This document shows, in pieces, positions 45,899 to 54,009 of a DNA stretch of 64,000 nucleotides. The translations under genes and the position numbers were made by a program. Under the pieces are notes generated by a model. The model made no database searches. It was not told the origin of the DNA and worked only from the letters and a program-made list of their open reading frames with translations. The first letter of the stretch is position 1. Each line of letters opens with the position of its first letter. Source of the DNA: Allosphingosinicella indica (GTDB taxonomy: Bacteria; Pseudomonadota; Alphaproteobacteria; Sphingomonadales; Sphingomonadaceae); contig NZ_LT840185.1 of the NCBI RefSeq assembly GCF_900177405.1, forward strand, positions 496,001 to 560,000, written 5' to 3'.

Positions 45899-46720
45899 CT
45901 ATTGGCCGCGCGCGCCGAACGGAACGACCAAGTTGCCGGCGTCATGGCCGATGTCGGCAGGCCCGAGATAGGCGATTCCAGAACGCTCGCACCAGTAACG
46001 AACCACCTCTTCCGGCGTGCGGCCGAAATCGGGGTCGTTATCCGGCACCAGGCTGAACCGGCCCATACGGATCCCCGCGACGCGGCGGATCGAGGGATTC
46101 TCGGTTAGGTGGAAGAGAGCGCGATCGGTGCGATAGGCATGTTCGGAAACCTCCTCCAGCATCAGCACATGGCCGGCGAGATTGGGTTCTAGCGGCGTGC
46201 CGAGAAGTTGGCTGAGCACCGTGATGTTGAACGCCGCCGCGGGCCGCGTGTCGAGCGAAGGCTCCAGCACGCCGGGATCGCTGGTCAGCAGCCAGCCCAG
46301 TGCGCGCTCCACTGCCGCTGCGCCGCCCTCGCGCCGTGCGTCCTGCGGCATCGGCCCATGCGCCACTTCGCGAAAGCCCATGCTGTAGAGACCCGCCAGC
46401 AGGAAACCGGCGTCGCTATAGCCCAGCCAGCGCTTGCGCCGCGCCGCGGGCGTCATCGAGGCCAGCGCGTCGGCGGCGATGCGGCACGATCCATAACCGC
46501 CGCGCGCGAACCAGATGGCGTCGATGCCGGGATCGTTGGCGACCTCCACCAGCGCCGCCTGCCGCGTCGCGTCGTCCCCGGCGAAATGATCGTGGCGGAG
46601 GAAGCATTGCGGGTGGAACAGCAGCTCGGCATCGGGATGCGATGCGGCGGCGATCTTGGTCACCGTCTCGGCCAGCGCCGGCTCGATCGGCGTGCTCGGC
46701 GCCACGATCGCGATCCGCAT
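45899..46720 (-). CDS. LD-carboxypeptidase (S66 family)
   Basis: A 273-residue cytoplasmic peptidase of the LdcA family, which removes the terminal D-Ala from murein tetrapeptides during cell-wall recycling. Seen are the start RIAIVAPSTPI, IWFARGGYGSCRIAADAL (nucleophile serine region replaced by the GGYGS loop), LGYSDAGFLLAGLY and the C-terminal histidine region VVRYWCERSG. ATG 46720 is chosen over 46726 because GAGGGA is six bases before it. It is divergent from the Mur ligase gene 49 bases away, and the two probably form a recycling pair. Confidence 0.88.
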   Translation of the reverse strand: MRIAIVAPSTPIEPALAETVTKIAAASHPDAELLFHPQCFLRHDHFAGDDATRQAALVEVANDPGIDAIWFARGGYGSCRIAADALASMTPAARRKRWLGYSDAGFLLAGLYSMGFREVAHGPMPQDARREGGAAAVERALGWLLTSDPGVLEPSLDTRPAAAFNITVLSQLLGTPLEPNLAGHVLMLEEVSEHAYRTDRALFHLTENPSIRRVAGIRMGRFSLVPDNDPDFGRTPEEVVRYWCERSGIAYLGPADIGHDAGNLVVPFGARGQ

Positions 46721-46769
46721 CCTCATTCCCTCGTTTGAAAAGCCCGCGGCTTGCGCATAGGGCGGCGGG

Positions 46770-48170
46770 ATGACGGACGCCAAATCCTATTTCTTTTGCG
46801 GGATCGGCGGCAGCGGCATGCTCCCGCTCGCCACCATCGTCCGCGCCCAGGGCCATGAAGTCGCCGGTTCCGACCGATCGCTCGATCAGGGGCGGCTCGG
46901 CGGCAAGTTCGCGTTTCTCGAAGCGCAGGGCATCGCGCTCTTCCCGCAGGACGGCAGCGGCGTCACCAGCGCAGACCAGATCGTCGTCGCCTCCGCCGCG
47001 GTCGAGGAAACGGTGCCCGACATCGTCGCGGCGAACCGGGTGGGCGCCGAGCGGCTGAGCCGTCCCGAGATGCTCGCCCGATTGTTCAATGCGGCCGGCG
47101 CGGGCATCGCGGTCGGCGGGACGAGCGGCAAATCGACGACCACCGGCATGATCGGCTGGATCCTCCACGCGCTCGGCCGCGATCCGACGGTGATGAACGG
47201 CGCGGTGATGAAGAATTTCGCGAGCGCGGACCGCCCGTTCGCCAGCGCGCTGGTCGGCAAGGGCGACGTCTTCGTCAGCGAAGTCGACGAGAGCGACGGA
47301 TCGATCGCGCTCTACCGCCCCGATGTCGCCGTGCTCGGCAACATCACGCTCGATCACAAGTCGCTCGACGAGCTGCGCATGCTCTTCCGCGATTTCGTCG
47401 GCCGCGCGCGGATCGCCGCGCTCAACCTCGACGACGACGAGACCCGCCGCCTCGCCGCGACGCTGCCGCGCGGACGGATGATCAGCTTCGGCTTCGACGA
47501 TCCCGCTGCCGATCTTCACGGCGGTGATGTGGTCGAGGCGCCGCTGGCGATCACCTTCTTGGTCCGCGAGGGCGATCGGACGGTGCCGGTGCAGCTGCAG
47601 GTGCCGGGCCGCCACAATGCCGCCAACGCGCTCGCCGCGCTGGCTGCGGTCCGCGCGATCGGCGTCGATCTGGCGGAGGCGGCGGAGGCGATCGCTGGCT
47701 TCACCGGGCTGCGCCGCCGCTTCGACGTGGTCGGCACCGCGGGCGGGGTCAGCGTCATCGACGACTTCGGGCACAATCCCGACAAGATCGCCGCGACACT
47801 GAAGACGCTCCACGCCTTCCCCGGCCGCCTGCTTCTGATGTTCCAGCCGCACGGCTACGGGCCGCTGAAGGTGATGAAGGACGAACTGATCGCCTGCTTC
47901 GTCGAGAACATGTCCGAAGAAGACGTGCTGCTGATGCCAGACCCGGTCTATTTCGGCGGCACCGTCGAGCGCACAGTCGGAACCGCCGACATCATCGCGG
48001 GCGTCCGCGACGCAGGGCGGCAAGCGGAGCATATTGAAACCCGCGACGGCTGCGGCGACCGATTGATCGCGCTCTCCCAGCCCGGCGACCGCATCGTCGT
48101 GATGGGCGCCCGTGACGACACATTATCCGAATTTGCCGCAGGCCTACTCGCGCGGCTCGAGAATAGGTGA
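46770..48170 (+). CDS. Mur ligase family protein, Mpl/MurC-like
   Basis: A 466-residue ATP-dependent ligase of the MurC/Mpl type, which joins a peptide to UDP-MurNAc. The N-terminal Rossmann start FFCGIGGSGMLPLA is followed by the P-loop GGTSGKSTTTGMIG near residue 114, then SEVDESDGSI and the C-terminal domain IDDFGHNPDK. The P-loop has TSGKS in place of the usual THGKT. The adjacent, divergent LD-carboxypeptidase gene supports a role in murein recycling rather than de novo MurC. The paralogue choice is inferred. Confidence 0.82.
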   Translation: MTDAKSYFFCGIGGSGMLPLATIVRAQGHEVAGSDRSLDQGRLGGKFAFLEAQGIALFPQDGSGVTSADQIVVASAAVEETVPDIVAANRVGAERLSRPEMLARLFNAAGAGIAVGGTSGKSTTTGMIGWILHALGRDPTVMNGAVMKNFASADRPFASALVGKGDVFVSEVDESDGSIALYRPDVAVLGNITLDHKSLDELRMLFRDFVGRARIAALNLDDDETRRLAATLPRGRMISFGFDDPAADLHGGDVVEAPLAITFLVREGDRTVPVQLQVPGRHNAANALAALAAVRAIGVDLAEAAEAIAGFTGLRRRFDVVGTAGGVSVIDDFGHNPDKIAATLKTLHAFPGRLLLMFQPHGYGPLKVMKDELIACFVENMSEEDVLLMPDPVYFGGTVERTVGTADIIAGVRDAGRQAEHIETRDGCGDRLIALSQPGDRIVVMGARDDTLSEFAAGLLARLENR

Positions 48171-48202
48171 TATAGCGCGCTAACACAGCAGAGGGACCGG
48201 AC

Positions 48203-48607
48203 ATGGCCAAGACCAAGATTCCCAAGCAGGTAGCGGGCGTGAAGGTGCCCAAGAAGATCCGCAAGAAGGGCGACAAGCTGATCGCCGCGGCCGAGCAGCA
48301 TCCGATCCTCGCCGAACTCGCCGCCTCGGCATTGCTCGCCGCCGCCGCGGCGCTCCGCGACGGCGGCAAGCGCCGCGTGATCAAGGACGAGGCGGAGGCC
48401 TTCGCGACCAAGGTCAAATCGGACGGCGCCGAGCTGAAGGCCGCGATCAAGGCCGCGACCAGTGACGCGCTCCGCCAGCTCAGCGAGACGCTGGCCGGTT
48501 CCGCCGAGGCGATCCGCAGCGAGCCCGCCCACGCTGTCAAACCGCCCAAGCCTCCAAAGCCACCGAAGCCGCCCAAGCCCCCGAAGCCCGCCAAGAAGAC
48601 GAAATAA
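48203..48607 (+). CDS. Small basic protein with Pro-Lys tail
   Basis: A 134-residue lysine- and alanine-rich protein. Helical core residues 25-105 (LAELAASALLAAAAALRDGG, KDEAEAFATKVKSDGAEL) have an amphipathic pattern. The C-terminal 25 residues repeat KPPKPP several times, ending PAKKTK. It is probably DNA- or membrane-associated, possibly phasin- or histone-like, but I do not recognise the family. It ends one base before the OsmC gene begins and is likely cotranscribed. Confidence 0.65.
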   Translation: MAKTKIPKQVAGVKVPKKIRKKGDKLIAAAEQHPILAELAASALLAAAAALRDGGKRRVIKDEAEAFATKVKSDGAELKAAIKAATSDALRQLSETLAGSAEAIRSEPAHAVKPPKPPKPPKPPKPPKPAKKTK

Positions 48608-48608
48608 T

Positions 48609-49067
48609 ATGGCGGGTCACGAAGCGACGGTGGAATGGCAGCTCGACGACGGCGATTTCGCCAAGGGTCGCTATTCGCGCGCGCACACCTTGTCGTTCGA
48701 CGGCGGCGCGACGGTATTGGGTTCGTCGTCGCCCGCCGTCGTCCCCCTGCCATTCTCCGACGCCGCGGGGGTCGATCCCGAAGAGGCGCTGATCGCCTCC
48801 GCTTCGGCGTGCCACATGCTCTGGTTCCTCGATCACGCCCGCCGTGCCGGGCTGATCGTCGAGCGCTATCGCGATCATGCGGTGGGCAAGATGGGCAAAG
48901 GTGCTGACGGCCGCATCGCGATCACCCGCATCACCCTCTCGCCTGAGATCGCCTTCGGCGGCGACGCGCCCGACGCCGCGACGGTGGAGGCGCTGCATCA
49001 CAAGGCGCACGATGATTGCTTCATCGCCAATTCGCTGAAGACCGAGATCGTCGTGGAAACGCGCTGA
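48609..49067 (+). CDS. OsmC family peroxiredoxin-like protein
   Basis: A 152-residue OsmC/Ohr-fold protein that probably reduces organic hydroperoxides with thiols. The two reactive cysteines are C68 in ASASACHMLWFLDHA and C137 in AHDDCFIANSLKTE. The arrangement ALIASASACHM is close to the SACH-type signature of the family. ATG 48609 is one base after the stop of the basic protein gene. There is no recognisable peroxide regulator nearby. Confidence 0.9.
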   Translation: MAGHEATVEWQLDDGDFAKGRYSRAHTLSFDGGATVLGSSSPAVVPLPFSDAAGVDPEEALIASASACHMLWFLDHARRAGLIVERYRDHAVGKMGKGADGRIAITRITLSPEIAFGGDAPDAATVEALHHKAHDDCFIANSLKTEIVVETR

Positions 49068-49091
49068 GACGGGCCGACGATTCCATCCCCG

Positions 49092-49109
49092 ATATCCACA
49101 TTATCCACA
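49092..49109 (+). promoter_or_regulatory. Two back-to-back DnaA-box-like sites
   Basis: ATATCCACA (49092-49100) directly followed by TTATCCACA (49101-49109). The second is the perfect strong DnaA box. No origin genes flank it. Confidence 0.55.
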
Positions 49110-49449
49110 GGTGGATTCGGCTTTGCGCGACTCGCAAGTCGTGACAGCTTCGGGGCGTGGAAGAGGCCCGAAGGCCCCGTAAAACGGACCGGAAAGCCGC
49201 TTCCACAAGCCCAGGATCGAGGCCGAAATCCGCAAGGATGGACACCGGAATCGGACGGCAGGGATGGCGGCCAGCGACGCCTCGGCCCTTCGCGAGAAGG
49301 ACCGGACGAACCGCCCCATCGTCCCGGCGATGCCGAACTCTTCGGACGCAGGCATCGCAAAAACGGAGGCATGACGTAGCGACTGCGGCATGACTTCGGG
49401 CCCCGGCCAGACGCGTATCGCTTCGGCGGCGCGCGAAAATCCGGGACAG

Positions 49450-49486
49450 TGGGGGCTGGTGGCGACACCAGCCCCCATTATCTTTT
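49450..49486 (+). terminator. Strong rho-independent terminator
   Basis: A perfect 12-base stem (TGGGGGCTGGTG and CACCAGCCCCCA) closed by the GNRA tetraloop GCGA, then TTATCTTTTT. It lies 380 bases after the osmC stop and 115 before the cupredoxin gene, in the orientation of both. Confidence 0.85.
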
Positions 49487-49600
49487 TGGGGCAGGCTCCG
49501 ACGCCGGCAAGCGCGCCGCTCCACCCGTCTAATATACGAGCAGCCGCTGCGCGCTTCGTGATAGAAGCGTGCAGCGGGGCAGTCCGGCAGGAGAGCCGCC

Positions 49601-49987
49601 ATGCGTCGTTCGCCGATCTTGCTTCTCGTCCTTCTCGCCGCGCCGGCCCTGGCGCAGCCCGATTGGCGCAGCGCGCCGGAAGTGCCAGTGGCGCTCGAGA
49701 ATTACGACTTCGCGCCGCGCGAAATCCATCTGAAGGCCGGGCAGCCGGTGCGGCTCCATCTCGTCAACCGCGCGCGCGGCGGGCATGATTTCACCGCGCG
49801 CGATTTCTTCGCCGCCGCCACCGTCCGTGATGCCGACCGCGGCAAAATCGCCGACGGCACGGTGGACCTTGCGGGCGGCGCAACGCAGGACATCGCGCTC
49901 ATTCCCAAGGCGGGCCGCTACAAGTTCCACTGCGGCCACACGATGCACGCGCTGTTCGGGATGAAGGGCGCGATCGTCGTCGACTAG
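49601..49987 (+). CDS. Exported cupredoxin-like copper protein
   Basis: A 128-residue protein with signal peptide MRRSPILLLVLLAAPALAQ. The mature part is a blue-copper beta-barrel. Ligand candidates are H62 (GGHDFTA) and the C-terminal cluster C111, H113/H116 and M121 (HCGHTMHALFGM). It is probably periplasmic and could carry electrons or copper. It converges with the hydrolase gene, with four bases between the stops. Confidence 0.87.
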   Translation: MRRSPILLLVLLAAPALAQPDWRSAPEVPVALENYDFAPREIHLKAGQPVRLHLVNRARGGHDFTARDFFAAATVRDADRGKIADGTVDLAGGATQDIALIPKAGRYKFHCGHTMHALFGMKGAIVVD

Positions 49988-49991
49988 GCGG

Positions 49992-51071
49992 TCAGCGGGC
50001 TTCCGTGCGCTTCAACAGGTCGACCAGCTCGTCCGTCCAGAAGCGCGCCCAGGTGTGGGTGGAGTGGCCGCGGGTCTCGTCGCTGGCGGGGATCAGCACA
50101 TATTTGACCGTCGGCATCCGCTTCAGCGCGGCTTCCTGAATGCCATATTCGGGCGGGTTAATATAATCGTCGGCCGAATTGACCCAGGTCATCGGCACGC
50201 GGATCTTCTCCAGATCGGGCAGCGGATTGTAGGTGCGCGAGGATTCGACCTGGTAAACGAGGTCGTTGGCGTCGCGCGACGCGATATCGTCGGCGATCCG
50301 CTTGACGACATAGGCCTCCGCGGCGTCGCGTGTGGGATATTGCTTCTGGAGGTGGAGCGGCGCGAAGCCCGCGACCTGCATCACGCTGGCCGCGGTGCGC
50401 AGGCCGAGCTTGGGCTGTTCCTTATAGTCCCCCTCCGCCCAGGCGGGATCGGCCTTGATGCCGTCCACCACGGCCTTGCGCCACATCCGGTTGTGGCCCG
50501 CGATCTCGGTCGGCAGGCACGCCATCGGCATCATCGCCGCGGCGAAATCGGGATGCGTTTCGGCCCATTGGAAGCCGTGCATGCAGCCCATCGAGGTGCC
50601 CATCAGCAGCCGCAGCCGATCCACCTTCAGCCCCTCGGCCAGCATCCGCCGCTGCGCCTCGATCATGTCGGCATAATCGTAATTGGGAAAGCGCATCCGG
50701 AGCCCGTCGCTCGGCTTGGAGGATTTGCCGTGGCCAATATTGTCGGGGAGGATGATGTAATAGCGGGTGATGTCGAGCGGCTGACCGGGCCCGTAGAGCG
50801 CGTCGGCGAAGTGCGGCTGGAGGAACTGCCGCCCGGACCCGCCGGTGCCGTGGAGTACCATCACCGCATTGGTGACGCGCCCCGCCTTGTCGCGCTTGGG
50901 CGAGCCGAGCGTGGCGTAATGGATGCGCAGTTCCGGCAGCGTCTGACCGCTGGCGAAGCGGAAATCGCGGAAGGTGACGTCGCCTTCCTTGAGCTGCGCG
51001 GCCCAATCGGTCTGGGCAGCCGCGGGCGCCAGCGGCAGCAGCATGAGCGCGAGCAGCGCGATCCAACGCAT
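49992..51071 (-). CDS. Exported alpha/beta hydrolase (homoserine acetyltransferase-like)
   Basis: A 359-residue protein with signal peptide MRWIALLALMLLPLAPAAA. The alpha/beta fold resembles MetX: VMVLHGTGGSGRQFL (oxyanion region), the nucleophile elbow GTSMGCMHGFQWAE (GxSxG), an aspartate in NSADDYINPP and a histidine near RGHSTHTWA. The presence of a signal peptide makes it a periplasmic hydrolase rather than the biosynthetic acyltransferase. Substrate unknown. ATG 51071 starts the signal peptide, with AAGGG before it. It follows the DUF454 gene by 32 bases. Confidence 0.87.
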   Translation of the reverse strand: MRWIALLALMLLPLAPAAAQTDWAAQLKEGDVTFRDFRFASGQTLPELRIHYATLGSPKRDKAGRVTNAVMVLHGTGGSGRQFLQPHFADALYGPGQPLDITRYYIILPDNIGHGKSSKPSDGLRMRFPNYDYADMIEAQRRMLAEGLKVDRLRLLMGTSMGCMHGFQWAETHPDFAAAMMPMACLPTEIAGHNRMWRKAVVDGIKADPAWAEGDYKEQPKLGLRTAASVMQVAGFAPLHLQKQYPTRDAAEAYVVKRIADDIASRDANDLVYQVESSRTYNPLPDLEKIRVPMTWVNSADDYINPPEYGIQEAALKRMPTVKYVLIPASDETRGHSTHTWARFWTDELVDLLKRTEAR

Positions 51072-51103
51072 CGATCCATACCCTTTTCTGGCTGAACCGC
51101 CAT

Positions 51104-51481
51104 TCAAGGGACTGCGGTCCGCCGGGTCAACACCCAGGCGCCGCCGAGGATCGGTGCGATCAGCGCAACCCAGTGCCACGGCGCCTCGATCAGCCAGAGG
51201 CCGAGCGCGGCGCTGGCGGCGAAGGCGATGGCGGCGGCGATCTTGCCGCGCACCGAGATCGCGCGATGCTCCCGCCAGGCGCGGATGTGCGGGCCGAGCG
51301 TGGGATCGGCCAGCAATCTTGCTTCCCACGCCGGGCTGCCGCGCGCGAAGCAGAAGGCGGCGAGGATCATGAACGGCACCGTCGGCAGCAGCGGCAGGAA
51401 GGCGCCGACGATGCCGAGCCCCATCGCCGCGAAGCCGGCGGCGCGCCAGCCGAGCGCGCGGGCCGAGGCGCGGGGTGGCAC
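51104..51481 (-). CDS. YbaN family (DUF454) membrane protein
   Basis: A 125-residue inner-membrane protein with three to four helices. It has the DUF454 pattern [29 protein letters not shown] (shown as two parts) and HPxI-like [15 protein letters not shown]. The function is unknown. It lies between the SH3-like lipoprotein and hydrolase genes on the same strand (gaps 19 and 32), so it may be cotranscribed with them. Confidence 0.88.
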   Translation of the reverse strand: MPPRASARALGWRAAGFAAMGLGIVGAFLPLLPTVPFMILAAFCFARGSPAWEARLLADPTLGPHIRAWREHRAISVRGKIAAAIAFAASAALGLWLIEAPWHWVALIAPILGGAWVLTRRTAVP

Positions 51482-51500
51482 CGGCGCCGCGCCTGCCGCC

Positions 51501-51968
51501 TCAGCCGGCCGTCAGGCGGACCGAGGCGCTGGCGACCCAGCCGGCGCGGCACGGCCCGTCATAGGCGCGGCGATCGGCGACGGGGCGCGAGACGCCGCAG
51601 GCGGGCGACGCCGCCCCGGCATCGTCGAACACCACGCCCAGCCAGCGCTGATCGATCGAGCGGGTGCAGACGAAGAAGCTCGCCCCCGCGGGCAGCTCCG
51701 CCACCTGGCCCGCGCCTTCGAACGGCGCAGCGCGGACGGCGAGCCCCTGCCCCTCGGCCAGCCGCCGCGTGGTGCCGCGCGCGGTGCAGGCCGGGAAGCT
51801 CGGCCCGGATTCGCCGACGCGCACCGGCGTTTCCAGCCCGCCCTCGTCGATCGCGGCATTCTCGACCCGCTCATACGCCGGCGTCGTCGACCCGCGCGAC
51901 GTATCGATATCGCTCCGCTCCTGACACCCGGCGGCGAGAAGCGGAAGAAGAAGCAAAAGACCACGCAT
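51501..51968 (-). CDS. Lipoprotein with SH3-like domain
   Basis: A 155-residue protein. The N-terminus [15 protein letters not shown] is a lipoprotein signal with C15. The mature region contains a bacterial SH3-type segment ([21 protein letters not shown]) and further cysteines ([25 protein letters not shown]) that may pair. It is probably an outer-membrane or periplasmic lipoprotein that binds cell wall or peptides. ATG 51968 is the signal start. It borders the lower-GC island beginning near 52.1 kb. Confidence 0.65.
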   Translation of the reverse strand: MRGLLLLLPLLAAGCQERSDIDTSRGSTTPAYERVENAAIDEGGLETPVRVGESGPSFPACTARGTTRRLAEGQGLAVRAAPFEGAGQVAELPAGASFFVCTRSIDQRWLGVVFDDAGAASPACGVSRPVADRRAYDGPCRAGWVASASVRLTAG

Positions 51969-52043
51969 CCCCCCACCATATGGCCATGCGGGGGGAGCGC
52001 AAGGCGAAGGCGGGTGTGGGAGGGCGCGGCGGCGGGGCAAAGC

Positions 52044-52068
52044 CGCGAATGTTCCCAATGTTCGCACT
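52044..52068. repeat. 25-bp intergenic repeat, family E copy 2
   Basis: Exact inverted copy of 44643-44667 (25 of 25). Located just before the base composition changes at the island. Confidence 0.75.
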
Positions 52069-52269
52069 AGCCAGGGGGGTGGTGACCTACTCCTGTTGGA
52101 TGAGATGTGGGCCTGCCCCTTCCCTAGTATTTGGACATCCGTAACGACCAACCACGACCCGCTGAGACTGGCCGACCATACACTAGCTCAGTGGTGTAGG
52201 AAATAGCTTCAAGTCCCCAAGTGAACTGATTCAGACTGCATACTTGTTTAATCCAAAGTGCGACTTGAC

Positions 52270-52284
52270 GTTCGTTAGGTGTTC
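52270..52284 (+). promoter_or_regulatory. Perfect LexA box (GTTC-N7-GTTC) ahead of tcmP
   Basis: GTTC at 52270-52273, seven bases (GTTAGGT), GTTC at 52281-52284. It overlaps a -35-like TTGACG (52265-52270) and TACGCT (52287-52292) as a possible -10. The gene starts 32 bases later. Confidence 0.8.
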
Positions 52285-52316
52285 CTTACGCTGTACGGCA
52301 TAAGAGGAGAGCCGCT

Positions 52317-53249
52317 ATGGCTGTTGCTGCAGAACAGGGTCATCGCTTTGGCGGGGCGTGGACCGAGGTTAAACTCGACGCCGTAAGCTACTATTGTCAG
52401 TTTTTTAATAAGGTGTTGGTGGGTAAGCCGACGCCTAGTCGACCCTTTGAGCGCTGGTATTTTGACGCTTTTGCCGGAAGTGGCACTCGCCAAGTTGATC
52501 GAGAGTCTGGCGGTTTGTTGGAAGGGCGACCGATAGAGATCGCAACGCAGGACATGGCAGGGTCAGTCTTGAACGCTCTCAACGTCGAACCACCCTTTCA
52601 CAAATTGGCATTCATTGAAGGACACCGCGGACGGTTCAAGTCACTCGAAAAGATAAGAGCCGCGCACCCGGAAAGGGGTATTGTCTGTCTGAATGGCGAT
52701 GCCAATAAAAAATTAGTGGAGATATTCAGTGCGCCGCCGTGGAGTGATCAGCGGGAAGGGAGAGGATCGTGTCGCGGGCTATGCTTCCTCGATCCGTATG
52801 GAATGAATGTGAATTGGGCGACTTTGAAGCTTCTTGCACAGACGCGCGCCATTGACGTTTGGTATCTGTTCCCGCTCGACGCCGTGTCACGACAGCTTGC
52901 CGCACGGCTGGATCGCGTGGACACACACAAACAGCGGCGTCTCGACGAGATATTCGGCACACCCACTTGGCGCGAAGATATCTATAAAGTTGAAACAACT
53001 AACGATCTATTCGCAGAGCGAATTACAACCGCCACACGGCAATTCGATCGTGGCCAGATCGAGCGTTACGCACAAGAGAGATTACAAACTATTTTTTCTG
53101 CGTATGTATCTAATCCGTTACCGCTTTTGAACGATTCCGGCCGCCAGCTTTTCTCGCTTTTCTGCCTCTCAAACAGCGTTTCCGAAGCGGCTATCGCACT
53201 CATCAAGCGGGGAGTTGCCGGAGTGCTGAAGAAATATGGCGGGCAGTAG
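52317..53249 (+). CDS. tcmP: Three-Cys-motif partner protein TcmP
   Basis: A 310-residue protein of the three-Cys-motif partner family. It has Rossmann methyltransferase-like motifs: DAFAGSGT at residues 50-57, FIEGHRGRF at 99-107 and FLDPYGMNV at 157-165. AWTEVKLDAVSYYCQFF is a family-typical start. The reaction is unknown. Its partner DUF5131 (three-Cys motif) is encoded on the opposite strand, with the two 3' ends overlapping by 47 bases. GAGGAG lies about eight bases before the ATG. Lower GC and AT-rich codons (AAA, TTA, GTT) set it apart from the neighbours. A perfect LexA box precedes it. Confidence 0.9.
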   Translation: MAVAAEQGHRFGGAWTEVKLDAVSYYCQFFNKVLVGKPTPSRPFERWYFDAFAGSGTRQVDRESGGLLEGRPIEIATQDMAGSVLNALNVEPPFHKLAFIEGHRGRFKSLEKIRAAHPERGIVCLNGDANKKLVEIFSAPPWSDQREGRGSCRGLCFLDPYGMNVNWATLKLLAQTRAIDVWYLFPLDAVSRQLAARLDRVDTHKQRRLDEIFGTPTWREDIYKVETTNDLFAERITTATRQFDRGQIERYAQERLQTIFSAYVSNPLPLLNDSGRQLFSLFCLSNSVSEAAIALIKRGVAGVLKKYGGQ

Positions 53250-53988
53250 GCATCTCGTCGTAAGTTCGGTCTTTATATGTTCGACCCGTAGACTTCTTAT
53301 TCTTACCGCCCCACTGCTTGAAGAAAAAGGCTGTTCCTTCTGCCCTACAAAGAACTTCGATCTCTTCGACCCACTTCTGAGGCATCGGTCGAGCGCGTGG
53401 ACCGCTTTCACCACCAACGATCGCCCAATCAATGTCCTCGAGATTTGCGCCCGATACACTGCCGATGAGAGGCTCAAACGAAATGAATCGGACGGCGGCC
53501 CGAGTTGCTCGCAGATCTTCGATCCGATGCAGCACCGTTGCGTCTTCCACACTCGTCCCAACCCACACATTTGGTAGGACGACAAACTCTGGACGCGACA
53601 AAACTTCGCGCATCCGATCAGGCCGCTTAGTCAAAATTTGGTATGTGTGACGAGGTGTCGCCGCCATCACAGACCATACCTTCTCGATAAATTCGGTCGG
53701 GACGGCGATGTGGAACAGATCGGACATGCTATTAACAAAGACGGTACGCGGGCTGCGCCACCGCAGGGGAGCAGCCAAAGCCTTCTCGTCAGTGACAACT
53801 TTGCCTGTCCAAACGTAGCGGTCACCGCTTTTCCTTGTTAGGCCCTCGTACTTCTTGTTGCCCATCGCCTCCAGTCGAGCAGCCATTCGCATCGCATAAC
53901 AGTTTGTGCAGCCAGCCGTGGCTATCGTGCAGCCGGCCACAGGATTCCATGTGACTTCTGTCCATTCGATTTTTGACATCTGGGACAT
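53203..53988 (-). CDS. DUF5131 (phage Gp37/Gp68) three-Cys-motif protein
   Basis: A 261-residue protein of the phage Gp37/Gp68 family. The three-cysteine motif is C20-x6-C27-x2-C30 (AGCTIATAGCTNCYAMR), near WNPVAGC; the family is thought to bind an iron-sulfur cluster and resembles radical SAM/photolyase-type proteins such as spore photoproduct lyase. It also has FVNSMSDLFH, TKRPDRM, WVGTSVED, SFEPLIG and VGGESG blocks typical of the family. The start is ATG 53988, or ATG 53979; GGGAAG is the ribosome-binding site. It converges with tcmP, overlapping 47 bases. A perfect LexA box lies 21 bases upstream. Lower GC than the chromosome. Confidence 0.9.
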   Translation of the reverse strand: MSQMSKIEWTEVTWNPVAGCTIATAGCTNCYAMRMAARLEAMGNKKYEGLTRKSGDRYVWTGKVVTDEKALAAPLRWRSPRTVFVNSMSDLFHIAVPTEFIEKVWSVMAATPRHTYQILTKRPDRMREVLSRPEFVVLPNVWVGTSVEDATVLHRIEDLRATRAAVRFISFEPLIGSVSGANLEDIDWAIVGGESGPRARPMPQKWVEEIEVLCRAEGTAFFFKQWGGKNKKSTGRTYKDRTYDEMPTARHISSALRQLPA

Positions 53989-54009
53989 GATCGACTTCCC
54001 GCAAAGTAG

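Larger units (their letters stand above)
49068..49600. other. 533-base gene-free gap, possible non-coding RNA
   Basis: No convincing gene on either strand: open frames here lack family matches and ribosome-binding sites. It contains tandem DnaA boxes at 49092-49109 and a strong plus-strand terminator at 49450-49486. The roughly 330 bases in between have several short stems with tetraloop-like turns (CCTTCGCGAGAAGG at about 49288). It could be a small RNA or a long 3' leader of osmC. Confidence 0.5.
51969..52316. other. 348-base gap at the left edge of the low-GC island
   Basis: No gene is visible. It contains the family E repeat (52044-52068), then drops in GC content from about 52.08 kb. 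The promoter and LexA box of the TcmP gene lie at its right end (52265-52292). Confidence 0.6.

Noticed and set aside
49092-49109. Chromosomal origin at the DnaA boxes
   Set aside because: Only two boxes, no AT-rich unwinding region and none of the genes that flank alphaproteobacterial origins.
49021-49602. A 193-codon minus-strand frame in the osmC-cupredoxin gap
   Set aside because: The product is Arg/Cys-rich without family character, overlaps the osmC end, and the plus-strand terminator and DnaA boxes explain the region better.
52184-52216. tRNA-like fragment (TAGCTCAGTGG and TTCAAGTCC) at the island edge
   Set aside because: The two motifs resemble D-arm and T-loop boxes and would fit an integration scar, but they are only 13 bases apart and no acceptor or anticodon stem can be drawn. 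Possibly a chance resemblance.
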